The position numbers and the translations under genes were made by a program. Shown here piece after piece: positions 25,816 to 34,017 of a DNA stretch of 64,000 bases (positions within the stretch are counted from its first letter, which is position 1; each line of letters starts with the position of its first letter). This DNA is from an uncultured Phascolarctobacterium sp. (GTDB taxonomy: Bacteria > Bacillota > Negativicutes > Acidaminococcales > Acidaminococcaceae). The notes under the pieces were generated by a model, which saw only the letters and a program-made list of their open reading frames with translations, was not told the origin of the DNA and did not search any database. Location of the stretch: contig CAJKLD010000010.1 of NCBI GenBank assembly GCA_905200645.1, positions 1-64,000 of the forward strand, in the 5' to 3' direction.

Positions 25816-26649
25816 ATGAAAATCAGTGAAGTAAAGGAACTTTTAGCCGAGTATCCCACAAACGCGCAACTGGAAGAACTGCGCAAAGATGAACGCAGCG
25901 GTGTGCATAAGCTTTTAGCAGCTTATGATAAGCGTTTAGCTAAAGAGGCAGCGGAAAAAGAACGGTTTTATCAGATGCTTGCTTATGAGCGCAAGCTGTA
26001 TAATCAGGGCGCTGAATATATAGCCGGCGTAGATGAAGCAGGCCGCGGACCGTTGGCTGGTCCATTGGTAATCGCTGCCGTAATTTTGCCGCAGGAGGTT
26101 TTTATCAGCGGCTTGAATGACTCTAAGCAATTAACGGCGGCCAAAAGAGAGAAGCTTTATGACGAAGTGTTGGCGAAGGCCGTTGCTGTGGAGGTCAACA
26201 TAGTCAGTGTCAGCAATATAGACACCTATAATATTTACAGCGCTACGCAGCGCGGCATGACAGAGGTTTTGGAGCATTTAAGCATTAAGCCTGATATCGC
26301 TTTGATAGACGCTATGCCCGTAAAGGCTAACAATATGGAAACTGTGTCTATTATTCACGGTGATGCGCTGAGCGCTTCTATTGCTGCGGCGTCGATTATT
26401 GCCAAGGTAACTCGTGATCGCATTATGGAGCGTTTGGATGTCGTTTATCCTGCTTACGGTTTTGCCGGCAATAAAGGTTACGGCAGCAGAGCTCACATGC
26501 AGGTTATTGCAGAATTGGGCGCAACGCGCTGGCACCGCCGCAGCTATGAGCCGGTGAAAAGCATGCAGCTGGCGCCGGTTGCAGCGGCTGTCAATGAGCT
26601 TTATAGTCCAAAAATTAACTGTGATTATGTGTTCGATATCCAGCAATAA
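25816..26649 (+). CDS. rnhB: ribonuclease HII
   Basis: 277-aa RNase H that removes RNA from RNA:DNA hybrids and single ribonucleotides. VDEAGRGPLAGP holds the first acidic pair near residue 73; SIIAKVTRDRIM and YPAYGFAGNKGYGS follow. An N-terminal extension of about 65 residues before the catalytic domain is common in Firmicutes RnhB. The ATG at 25816 has GGAAG upstream; an in-frame ATG at 25750 lies in the terminator. Confidence 0.94.
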   Translation: MKISEVKELLAEYPTNAQLEELRKDERSGVHKLLAAYDKRLAKEAAEKERFYQMLAYERKLYNQGAEYIAGVDEAGRGPLAGPLVIAAVILPQEVFISGLNDSKQLTAAKREKLYDEVLAKAVAVEVNIVSVSNIDTYNIYSATQRGMTEVLEHLSIKPDIALIDAMPVKANNMETVSIIHGDALSASIAAASIIAKVTRDRIMERLDVVYPAYGFAGNKGYGSRAHMQVIAELGATRWHRRSYEPVKSMQLAPVAAAVNELYSPKINCDYVFDIQQ

Positions 26650-26998
26650 TTTAGGCGTGTATGGAGAAAACTTGGCCTGTAAATACCTAGAGGCTAAGGG
26701 ATATGTTATTCTGCAGCGCAATTTTCGCTGCAGACGTTATGGAGAAATTGATATTATTGCCAGTAAAGCAGGAGTATTAAGCTTTATTGAGGTCAAAGCA
26801 CGCGCTTCGCAACGCTATGGCAAGCCCGCGGAAGCTGTTACTTTGGCGAAGCAAAGAAAAATCTATCGTTGTGCTGAATATTACCTGCAATGTGCAGGCT
26901 TGATAAGCTGCATGCCGGTACTTTCCTTTGATGTAGTGGAGATTATCATTAAAGGCAGTGTCGGTGTGCAGCTTTTGCATTATCCGCATTGCTTTTAA
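26627..26998 (+). CDS. yraN: YraN family (UPF0102) endonuclease-like protein
   Basis: 123 aa, restriction-endonuclease-like fold: GVYGENLACKYLEAKGY, then GEIDIIA with acidic metal ligands and FIEVKAR. Function uncertain, probably nucleic-acid processing linked to recombination. The start at 26627 overlaps rnhB by 23 nt, and no clear RBS is seen, suggesting coupled translation. Confidence 0.9.
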   Translation: MCSISSNNLGVYGENLACKYLEAKGYVILQRNFRCRRYGEIDIIASKAGVLSFIEVKARASQRYGKPAEAVTLAKQRKIYRCAEYYLQCAGLISCMPVLSFDVVEIIIKGSVGVQLLHYPHCF

Positions 26999-27035
26999 AG
27001 CGTTGTCAGATTGTTACGAAGGAGGACTTAAGGTA

Positions 27036-28556
27036 ATGTTCGCGCAGGTTTTAGGAGAAACTACCAAGGGGATTGACGGAGAAATGATTTTAGTGGAAGC
27101 GGATGTGAGCAATGGTTTGCCCAATTTTGATTTAGTTGGACTTCCTGCTATGGCTGTACGAGAATCAAAGGAGCGTGTAAAGGCCGCTTTACGCAACAGC
27201 AATTATCCCTTTCCTATGACTAAAATTACAGTGAATCTGGCACCGGCAGATTTGCGCAAAGAAGGTTCCGGCCTGGATTTGCCTATTGCCATAGGTCTTT
27301 TATGCTGTGCCAGAATTATTAAACAGGAAGAAGTTACCGGCAAGGTTTTTGTAGGAGAGCTTTCATTAGACGGATGTATTCGCAAAGTTTCCGGTGTGTT
27401 ATCCATGATTATAGACGCTAAACGCTGTGGAGCAAAGGAAATATTTATTCCGCAGGCTAATGCTGCCGAAGGCAAGCTTATCCATGGTATTGACGTATAT
27501 ACAGCGTCAACCCTAACGGAAATTGTAGAACATTTACTGGATAATAAAAAGCTCCAGCCATTGCCTAAAGAAAATATTATGCAGAATAAGCAGCGTATAT
27601 ATCACGTTGATTTTGCCGATGTTAAGGGCCAGCTTGTTGCCAGGCGTGCTTTAGAAATTGCTGCGGCAGGAGGACATAGTATATTGATGGTTGGCGCTCC
27701 CGGTTGCGGCAAAACAATGCTGGCAAGAAGGCTGGTTACTATTTTACCGCCTATGACGGAAAGTGAAGCTTTAGAAGTAACAAAAATTTACAGCATCGTA
27801 GGTATGCTTCCCCAAACAGACAGCGTAATGCTGGAACGTCCCTTTAGAAGTCCTCATCACAGTGTTTCCGGCAGCGCATTGCTGGGAGGAGGCTCGACAC
27901 CTAGGCCAGGAGAGGTTACATTAAGTCATAATGGCGTTTTGTTTCTGGACGAGCTGCCGGAATTTGATAGAGCGACCTTGGAAATGCTGCGTCAGCCATT
28001 GGAGGATGGCGAAGTGAGTATTTCCCGTGTGCGCGGCAATATGACATTTCCCAGCAGAATAATTTTAGTAGCTGCCGCTAATCCGTGTCCCTGTGGCTTT
28101 TTAGGAGACAGCCGCCATATTTGTTCCTGCAAACAGCGTGATATCGAAAATTATAGGCGTAAAATTTCCGGACCGTTGTTGGACAGAATTGATATGCAGA
28201 TAAATTTGACGCGGGTTGAGTTTGGCGATCTAAAAAATAAAACAGCGGGAGAAGCGTCCGATGTTATTCGCCAGCGAGTAGTAAAAGCGCGGGAAATTCA
28301 GCAGAGGCGCTTAGAGCCATGGGGAATGCATTGTAATGCGCAAATGGGACGCAGTGAAGTGGTTAAATATTGCAGTTTAGACGATACTGCACAAGCTGTG
28401 CTGGAAAAATATTTTAATATCTTAAATTTAAGTGCACGTAGTCATGACCGTATTTTAAAAGTAGCTCGTACCATTGCCGATTTAGCTGACTGTGAAAATA
28501 TTCAAGCCAGTCACATTGCCGAGGCTGTGACACTGCGAACAAGTACCGGAAAGTAA
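27036..28556 (+). CDS. comM: YifB/ComM family Mg-chelatase-like AAA+ ATPase
   Basis: 506-aa ATPase. N-terminal ChlI-like domain (residues about 1-170, with PNFDLVGLPAMAVRESKERV), then AAA+ with Walker A GAPGCGKTMLARR near 219, Walker B VLFLDELPEF near 304, and a C-terminal helical domain. ComM is a branch-migration helicase acting in natural transformation in Gram-negatives. NPCPCGFLGD and a CxC are the usual zinc-like insert. The ATG at 27036 follows GAAGGAGGAC. Last gene of this run. Confidence 0.93.
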   Translation: MFAQVLGETTKGIDGEMILVEADVSNGLPNFDLVGLPAMAVRESKERVKAALRNSNYPFPMTKITVNLAPADLRKEGSGLDLPIAIGLLCCARIIKQEEVTGKVFVGELSLDGCIRKVSGVLSMIIDAKRCGAKEIFIPQANAAEGKLIHGIDVYTASTLTEIVEHLLDNKKLQPLPKENIMQNKQRIYHVDFADVKGQLVARRALEIAAAGGHSILMVGAPGCGKTMLARRLVTILPPMTESEALEVTKIYSIVGMLPQTDSVMLERPFRSPHHSVSGSALLGGGSTPRPGEVTLSHNGVLFLDELPEFDRATLEMLRQPLEDGEVSISRVRGNMTFPSRIILVAAANPCPCGFLGDSRHICSCKQRDIENYRRKISGPLLDRIDMQINLTRVEFGDLKNKTAGEASDVIRQRVVKAREIQQRRLEPWGMHCNAQMGRSEVVKYCSLDDTAQAVLEKYFNILNLSARSHDRILKVARTIADLADCENIQASHIAEAVTLRTSTGK

Positions 28557-28613
28557 GAATGGTTATATGTACTTTTCAGACAATATTATCTAAAATTTTT
28601 CACAAAAAAACCT

Positions 28614-28643
28614 TTGTGTTTTTAGTAAAAACAGTGTTATAAT
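28614..28643 (+). promoter_or_regulatory. promoter of pheB-hom-thrB
   Basis: TTGTGT (28614-28619), 18-bp spacer, TATAAT (28638-28643). A small hairpin (CACAAA/TTTGTG, 28601-28618) overlaps the -35. No T-box or amino-acid riboswitch is seen in the 30-nt leader. Confidence 0.65.
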
Positions 28644-28679
28644 ATTATTAAAGTTTTTTACCATAAGGAGGACAATGTT

Positions 28680-29123
28680 ATGTCTGAAAAATCTACATTC
28701 TATCTGGTACGGGAAGAGATTCTTCCGGAAGCTATTAAAAAAACTATTAAGGTGAAAGAGATACTGAAACGCGGCGAGATTAAAACCATCAATGAAGCTG
28801 TAGAAAAAATGGGCTTGAGCCGTAGCGCTTATTATAAATATAAAGATTTCGTTTTCCCGTTTTATGAAGCCAGCAAAGAAAAAATCATTACGCTGTCTTT
28901 GCTTTTAGAGCATAAATCCGGTGTTTTATCCAAGGTTTTGAATACCGTAGCCGATGATTCCGGCAGTATTATGACTATCAATCAAGGTATTCCGCTGCAA
29001 GGTGTTGCGAATACTACTATTTCTATTGAAACCAAGCATTTGACTGTGGATTTGGAAGCTTTATTGGATAAGCTGCGTATGATTGACGGAGTGAAACGCT
29101 TGGAGGTTCTTGGTCAGGTATAA
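28680..29123 (+). CDS. pheB: ACT-domain protein PheB (UPF0735)
   Basis: 147 aa: an N-terminal helix-turn-helix-like segment (KRGEIKTINEAVEKMGLSRS) and a C-terminal ACT domain (about 70-145) that could bind an amino acid. PheB homologues usually lie just before hom, and a regulatory role in aspartate-family synthesis is suspected but unproven. GGAGGA lies 7 nt before the ATG. Confidence 0.88.
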   Translation: MSEKSTFYLVREEILPEAIKKTIKVKEILKRGEIKTINEAVEKMGLSRSAYYKYKDFVFPFYEASKEKIITLSLLLEHKSGVLSKVLNTVADDSGSIMTINQGIPLQGVANTTISIETKHLTVDLEALLDKLRMIDGVKRLEVLGQV

Positions 29124-29161
29124 ATTTTAGAGTAATGAATTTGTAAAGTTGGAGGGGCATT

Positions 29162-30466
29162 ATGAAGGATTTTATCAACGTAGGCTTGCTGGGAGCAGGT
29201 ACGGTAGGCGGCGGTGTTATTAAGGTATTAGAAAACAACGCTGACGAAATAGAGAAAAAGGTTGGCAGGCCTATTCGGATTACGAAAATTTTAGACCGTA
29301 ATTTAGATGCGCGTCGTACTGAATACGGCGGACAGTATTGCTTTACCAATAATATTGACGATATTTTGGATGATCCTGATATAGATATTGTAGTAGAGCT
29401 TTTAGGTCGCGAGCATCCTGCCAAAGAATATATTTGTGCTGCTTTTGAAAAAGGTAAAAATGTAGTTACTGCCAATAAAGACGTTATTGCTCATTATGGC
29501 GAAGGGATTTACAGCCTGGCCGAAGCAAAAGGCTTGGATTTTATGTTTGAAGCCAGCGTCTGCGGCGGTATTCCCATTATTGAACCTTTAAAAACAAGTA
29601 TGGCCGGAAATCGTATTAATTCCGTTATGGGTATTGTTAATGGCACTACCAACTATATGCTGTCCAAAATGTCCAATGAGCACCTTGATTATGATGAGGT
29701 GTTGAAAGAAGCTCAAGTCAAAGGCTATGCTGAATCTGACCCGACTGCCGATGTCGGCGGCTTAGATGCTGCCCGTAAGGTAGTTATTCTTGCTTCTATT
29801 GCTTTTAATACGCGCATTAGCTTAAAGGATGTTATCGTTGAAGGTATCGAAAATATTGAAGCCTGCGATATTAAATATGCTCAAAGCTTAGGGTATGCCG
29901 TAAAGCTGCTTGGTATTGCTAAAAACGATCCGGAAAATGGTATTACAGTTTGCGTTAAGCCTACCATGCTGCCTTTGACTCATCCCTTAGCCGGTGTAAA
30001 CGGCGTTTACAACGCAGTATTTGTTGATGGTGACGCTATTGGCGAAGCAATGTTCTTAGGCATGGGTGCAGGCCGCCTGCCTACTGCCAGCTCTGTGGTT
30101 GGCGATATTATGGAAATTGCTCGTAATATCTCAAAAGGCGCAACAGGACGTATTAGCTGTACCTGCTTCAAAGAAAAGAAGCTTTGTCCTCCGGAAAAAA
30201 TGTCGGCGCCTGCCTATATTCGCTTGCAGGTTTTAGACCAGCCCGGAGCTTTGGCCGCTATTGCCGCTGCCTTTGGGGCGCAGAATGTAAGCTTGCGTAA
30301 TGTTATTCAAAGTAACGGGATTTCTACCCAAAAGGCTGAAATTGTTGTTATTACGCACAGCGTTTCTGAATCTAATTTGCAAATGGCTTTACAAATATTG
30401 CGCGTGCTGCCGGTGGTAGAAAAAGTTAGCTGTGTAATTCGCGTTGAGGACAGCAAGCTGAATTAA
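29162..30466 (+). CDS. hom: homoserine dehydrogenase
   Basis: Reduces aspartate semialdehyde to homoserine, the entry to threonine and methionine. 434 aa: NAD(P)-binding GLLGAGTVGGGV at the N-terminus, catalytic VNGTTNYMLSKM and the Lys in the KGYAESDPTADVGGLDAARK stretch, and a C-terminal ACT domain (about 355-430) for threonine feedback. Not fused to aspartokinase. GGAGG precedes the ATG. Confidence 0.96.
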   Translation: MKDFINVGLLGAGTVGGGVIKVLENNADEIEKKVGRPIRITKILDRNLDARRTEYGGQYCFTNNIDDILDDPDIDIVVELLGREHPAKEYICAAFEKGKNVVTANKDVIAHYGEGIYSLAEAKGLDFMFEASVCGGIPIIEPLKTSMAGNRINSVMGIVNGTTNYMLSKMSNEHLDYDEVLKEAQVKGYAESDPTADVGGLDAARKVVILASIAFNTRISLKDVIVEGIENIEACDIKYAQSLGYAVKLLGIAKNDPENGITVCVKPTMLPLTHPLAGVNGVYNAVFVDGDAIGEAMFLGMGAGRLPTASSVVGDIMEIARNISKGATGRISCTCFKEKKLCPPEKMSAPAYIRLQVLDQPGALAAIAAAFGAQNVSLRNVIQSNGISTQKAEIVVITHSVSESNLQMALQILRVLPVVEKVSCVIRVEDSKLN

Positions 30467-30478
30467 GAGGTGGAGAAC

Positions 30479-31390
30479 ATGAAAAAAGTTACTATTCAGG
30501 TTCCCGCTACTTCAGCAAACTGCGGTCCCGGCTTTGATTCCTTAGGTTTAGCAGTAAATCTATATAATGAAGCAACTTACGAAGTTACTGATACAAAAGG
30601 CTTTCAATTGGAGGTAGTAGGCGAGGGCGCAGAATATTTAAAGCCTTTCGGCCGCAATTTAGCTTTTGCCAGCTTTCTTAAAGTATGGAATAAAGCAACT
30701 AATTGTCAGCGTATTGGTTTAAAAGTAAGTATGATAAACCGCATTCCTATGTCCAGAGGCTTGGGCAGCAGCTCTAGTGCTATCGTTGGAGGCTTGTTTG
30801 CCGCTAACAGTATTTTGGGGGAGCCTTATTCCAAGGACGAGCTTTTAGGCTTGGCTACAGACATGGAAGGTCATCCTGATAATGTTGCGCCTGCGATTTA
30901 CGGCGGTTTTACCATTAGCTACATGGAAGCCGAAAAAGCGCATTCCCTGCGTCTGCTGCCTGCTAAACCGCTGAAATTTGTAGCAGTAGTACCTGGCAGC
31001 AAATTGGCTACTTCTTTGGCACGTCAGGCTATTCCTAAAACGGTGCCGCATAAGGATGCAGTATATAATACCTCCAGAGCTTCACTTTTAGTTGGTTCTT
31101 TGCTTAGCGGAAATTATGAATATTTAGGGATGTCTTTGGAGGATAAGCTGCACCAGCCTTACAGAGCGCATTTGATTACAGGTTTGACTGATGTTTTTGC
31201 TGCGGCTAAAGCTGCCGGCGCCTATAACGCTATTATCAGCGGCGCAGGCTCTACCGTTATGGCTTATGTTGACCCTGAAAAGGATTATGATGCTGTTGCG
31301 CAGGCCATGGTAAATGCTTTTGCCCGACATGGCGAGCAGGCTGTTTACCATATTCTTGATTTAGATACGGAAGGTGTCAAGGTAATTTAA
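30479..31390 (+). CDS. thrB: homoserine kinase
   Basis: GHMP-family kinase making O-phosphohomoserine for threonine synthase. 303 aa, with VPATSANCGPGFDSLG at the N-terminus, the ATP loop MSRGLGSSSSAIVGG near residue 95 and the C-terminal ISGAGSTVMAY. The ATG at 30479 (AAGAGGTGGAG upstream) is preferred over an in-frame GTG at 30470. thrC is not in the window. Confidence 0.95.
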   Translation: MKKVTIQVPATSANCGPGFDSLGLAVNLYNEATYEVTDTKGFQLEVVGEGAEYLKPFGRNLAFASFLKVWNKATNCQRIGLKVSMINRIPMSRGLGSSSSAIVGGLFAANSILGEPYSKDELLGLATDMEGHPDNVAPAIYGGFTISYMEAEKAHSLRLLPAKPLKFVAVVPGSKLATSLARQAIPKTVPHKDAVYNTSRASLLVGSLLSGNYEYLGMSLEDKLHQPYRAHLITGLTDVFAAAKAAGAYNAIISGAGSTVMAYVDPEKDYDAVAQAMVNAFARHGEQAVYHILDLDTEGVKVI

Positions 31391-31430
31391 AGGAAAGTTT
31401 TCTTGATTAGAGAAAAACTACAAAAAATGC

Positions 31431-31459
31431 TTGACATTTATATGTAAATAAAGTATAAT
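31431..31459 (+). promoter_or_regulatory. consensus promoter of tRNA-Pro
   Basis: TTGACA (31431-31436), a 17-bp spacer and TATAAT (31454-31459): a full match to the sigma-A consensus, as expected for a stable RNA gene. Confidence 0.88.
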
Positions 31460-31498
31460 TTTATTCGTTGCAAAGATATTGCAGCAACTCCTTGAAGT

Positions 31499-31575
31499 CG
31501 GGGCGTGGCTCAGTTTGGTAGAGCGCTTCCTTGGGGTGGAAGAGGTCGTGGGTTCGAATCCCGCCGCTCCGACCA
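31499..31575 (+). tRNA. tRNA-Pro (anticodon GGG)
   Basis: 77 nt including an encoded CCA end. The acceptor CGGGGCG pairs with CGCTCCG (one G:U), the anticodon stem CTTCC/GGAAG encloses loop TTGGGGT (anticodon GGG), and the T arm has GTTCGAATC. The first pair C1-G72 is the proline identity element. Own promoter and terminator; single gene. Confidence 0.96.
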
Positions 31576-31584
31576 TGAAATCAG

Positions 31585-31621
31585 CCGTTACATTGGTTAT
31601 TACCGGTGTAGCGGTTTTTTA
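31585..31621 (+). terminator. terminator of tRNA-Pro
   Basis: A 13-bp stem (31585-31597 with 31602-31614, several G:U/mismatch) with loop TATT and TTTTTT. Confidence 0.78.
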
Positions 31622-31651
31622 TTATGTTTAATTCAGAAAGCTCCTTAGCAA

Positions 31652-31680
31652 TTGCTATTATGGCGAATTTAAGGTATAAT
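31652..31680 (+). promoter_or_regulatory. promoter of the CxxC protein and prfC
   Basis: TTGCTA (31652-31657), 17-bp spacer, TATAAT (31675-31680). The leader to 31807 is about 120 nt. Confidence 0.65.
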
Positions 31681-31806
31681 GTGAATGCTTAGCGATTGCT
31701 GAGCCGCAGGCGAACGCAGAGCTTAGCAGAACATATACCATTGTGGTATAACAATAAATTATCAGTAGCTAAAAATGCTAAAATCAATCCTTTTTGGAGG
31801 TATGTG

Positions 31807-32397
31807 ATGATTCGTACTTTAGATATTGTTTGCAGTGAATGCGGCGAAGCATTTACTCCCGGAGAAAAGCTTTATTATCGAGATAATTATATGTCTAACA
31901 GCATTCGCGATACTAATTTTATTTGCCCAAACTGCATTGCCAAATGGCAAGCTAAATGGCAGATAAAAAATGCTGCTTTTCATGAAGAAGATTATGTTAT
32001 GACAGTGGATATCGAACTGGAAGACGGTACCGTTTATCAAAACATGGATTGTACTCCCATAGACGAAACACAAACAGTTGTTGTGGGCGAGGATATTCCC
32101 GTCGAAGCACAGCAGCTACTCTACGAAATATATAATGCGTGGGATAAAGAACGTAAGGCACACGTGCTGAAGGATTGCATTTTTAAGGATGAATTTATGC
32201 GGACATCTGTAACCTGCGCTACTTATGGTGGAGAAAGCTATGAAAATGTTGCTTTTCGTGTAACTATGCGCGGTGAACTGCAAACTGAAAAGCCCATGCC
32301 TGGTTATATTAAAACGCAGATTTTGGAAGCGTATAAGCTTTATGAAGCGCAGAGCATGAATGATGAATTTGCTGAAAATATGCAAGAAGAACAATAG
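31807..32397 (+). CDS. zinc-ribbon-like CxxC protein, unknown function
   Basis: 196 aa. The N-terminal 45 residues hold two Cys pairs (CSECG near residue 8 and CPNC near 43) that could bind zinc as in a treble-clef or ribbon. The rest is acidic and mixed alpha/beta, with no domain I recognise. The ATG at 31807 has GGAGG 6 nt upstream. It sits 9 nt before prfC and shares its promoter, so a translation or quality-control link is possible but is only inferred from position. Confidence 0.72.
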   Translation: MIRTLDIVCSECGEAFTPGEKLYYRDNYMSNSIRDTNFICPNCIAKWQAKWQIKNAAFHEEDYVMTVDIELEDGTVYQNMDCTPIDETQTVVVGEDIPVEAQQLLYEIYNAWDKERKAHVLKDCIFKDEFMRTSVTCATYGGESYENVAFRVTMRGELQTEKPMPGYIKTQILEAYKLYEAQSMNDEFAENMQEEQ

Positions 32398-32406
32398 GGG
32401 GATTTT

Positions 32407-34017
32407 ATGCAGGAATTATTAGAAAAAATCGAAAAACGTCGCACTTTTGCGATTATTTCTCACCCTGACGCAGGTAAAACAACCTTAACCGAAAAGCTTT
32501 TGCTGTATGGCGGAGCTATTCATTTGGCCGGTTCTGTTAAAGCAAGAAAAACTGCCAAGCATGCTGTTTCTGACTGGATGGAAATTGAAAAGCAGCGCGG
32601 TATTTCCGTAACCAGCTCTGTCTTGCAATTTGACTATGACGGTTATAGAGTAAACATTCTTGATACTCCCGGTCACCAAGACTTTTCCGAGGACACCTAC
32701 CGTACCTTGATGGCAGCAGACAGCGCAGTGATGTTGATTGACGTTGCCAAAGGCGTAGAACCCCAGACTAAAAAATTGTTCTGGGTCTGCCATCGCCGTC
32801 ATCTGCCAATTTTTACCTTTGTAAATAAATTGGACCGTTATGGACGTAATCCCTTTGATTTGATGGACGAACTGGAAAAGGTGCTCGGCATACGCGCTTA
32901 TCCTATTAACTGGCCGATTGGTATTGACGGTCATTATAAGGGTGTTTATGACCGTCTGAAAAATACCATTGAATTATTTGAAAATGATACCAGCCATGGT
33001 TCTAATAAATTGAAATCGACTACAGGCTCTTTAGATGACCCTAAGATTAGAGAAATATTGGGCGAGGAGTTGTATGAAAATCTTTGCAATGACATTGAGC
33101 TTTTGGATATGGCAGGCGATGAGTTTGATATAGAAAAAGTCAATGCCGGTGAGCTTACACCGATGTTTTTCGGCAGTGCTATGACAAACTTTGGTGTACA
33201 AAGCTTTTTAGAGAAATTTTTGGAATTGTCTCCCAAGCCACAACCGCGTTCCTTGCAGGATGGTACAATGATATCGCCGGATAATGAAAACTTTTCAGCC
33301 TTTGTTTTTAAAATTCAGGCTAACATGAATCCTGCTCATCGCGACAGAATTTCCTTTATGCGTATCTGTTCTGGTGTATTTGAGAAGGGCATGAGTGTGT
33401 ACCACAAGCAGTCGGGTAAAATGATTAAGCTGGCACAGCCTCAGCAATTTTTAGCGCAGGAGCGCACCATTGTGGAAAAGGCTTATCCAGGTGATATTAT
33501 CGGCGTTTTTGATCCCGGTATTTTTGGTATTGGCGATTCCTTGAGCGATAATAGTCTCAAATTGCAATTTGAGGATTTCCCGGTATTTCCGCCGGAAATT
33601 TTTGCCCGTGTACAGCCGAAGGATTCCTTAAAACGCAAGCAGTTTGAAAAGGGTATTATGCAGCTGTCTCAGGAGGGCGCTATTCAGGTATTTCATCAGG
33701 AAGGCGTTGGCTTAGAAAGCTGCGTGGTTGGCGTAGTCGGCGTTTTGCAGCTGGAGGTTTTGGAATATCGTTTGCTTAACGAATACAATGCCAAGCTGCT
33801 GATGAATCAGCTGCCATATTCTGTAGCCCGTTGGGTGTATGCGGAAGATAAAAAGCTGGTTGATAATATTAAAGGTCTTGATAACGGTATGTTGGTTTTT
33901 GACAAAAAAGACCGTCCCGTTATTCTGGTTAACAATGAATGGTCCCTTAATTGGATATTGGAACGCAATCCAGGTATTCAGTTCCTAACGGTACCCGCAG
34001 ATGTGGAAAAAATTTAA
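32407..34017 (+). CDS. prfC: peptide chain release factor 3
   Basis: GTPase that recycles RF1/RF2 after termination. 536 aa; G1 SHPDAGKTTLTEK near residue 19, GISVTSS, DTPGHQDFSEDTYR, NKLDR near 142, and the RF3-specific domains after 270 (IFARVQPKDSLKRKQFEKG). Overlaps the next gene, a histidine kinase, by 17 nt. Confidence 0.96.
   Translation: MQELLEKIEKRRTFAIISHPDAGKTTLTEKLLLYGGAIHLAGSVKARKTAKHAVSDWMEIEKQRGISVTSSVLQFDYDGYRVNILDTPGHQDFSEDTYRTLMAADSAVMLIDVAKGVEPQTKKLFWVCHRRHLPIFTFVNKLDRYGRNPFDLMDELEKVLGIRAYPINWPIGIDGHYKGVYDRLKNTIELFENDTSHGSNKLKSTTGSLDDPKIREILGEELYENLCNDIELLDMAGDEFDIEKVNAGELTPMFFGSAMTNFGVQSFLEKFLELSPKPQPRSLQDGTMISPDNENFSAFVFKIQANMNPAHRDRISFMRICSGVFEKGMSVYHKQSGKMIKLAQPQQFLAQERTIVEKAYPGDIIGVFDPGIFGIGDSLSDNSLKLQFEDFPVFPPEIFARVQPKDSLKRKQFEKGIMQLSQEGAIQVFHQEGVGLESCVVGVVGVLQLEVLEYRLLNEYNAKLLMNQLPYSVARWVYAEDKKLVDNIKGLDNGMLVFDKKDRPVILVNNEWSLNWILERNPGIQFLTVPADVEKI

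Noticed and set aside
28557..28679. Possible T-box or amino-acid riboswitch before pheB-hom-thrB
   Set aside because: The leader after the promoter is only about 30 nt and shows no specifier stem or antiterminator.
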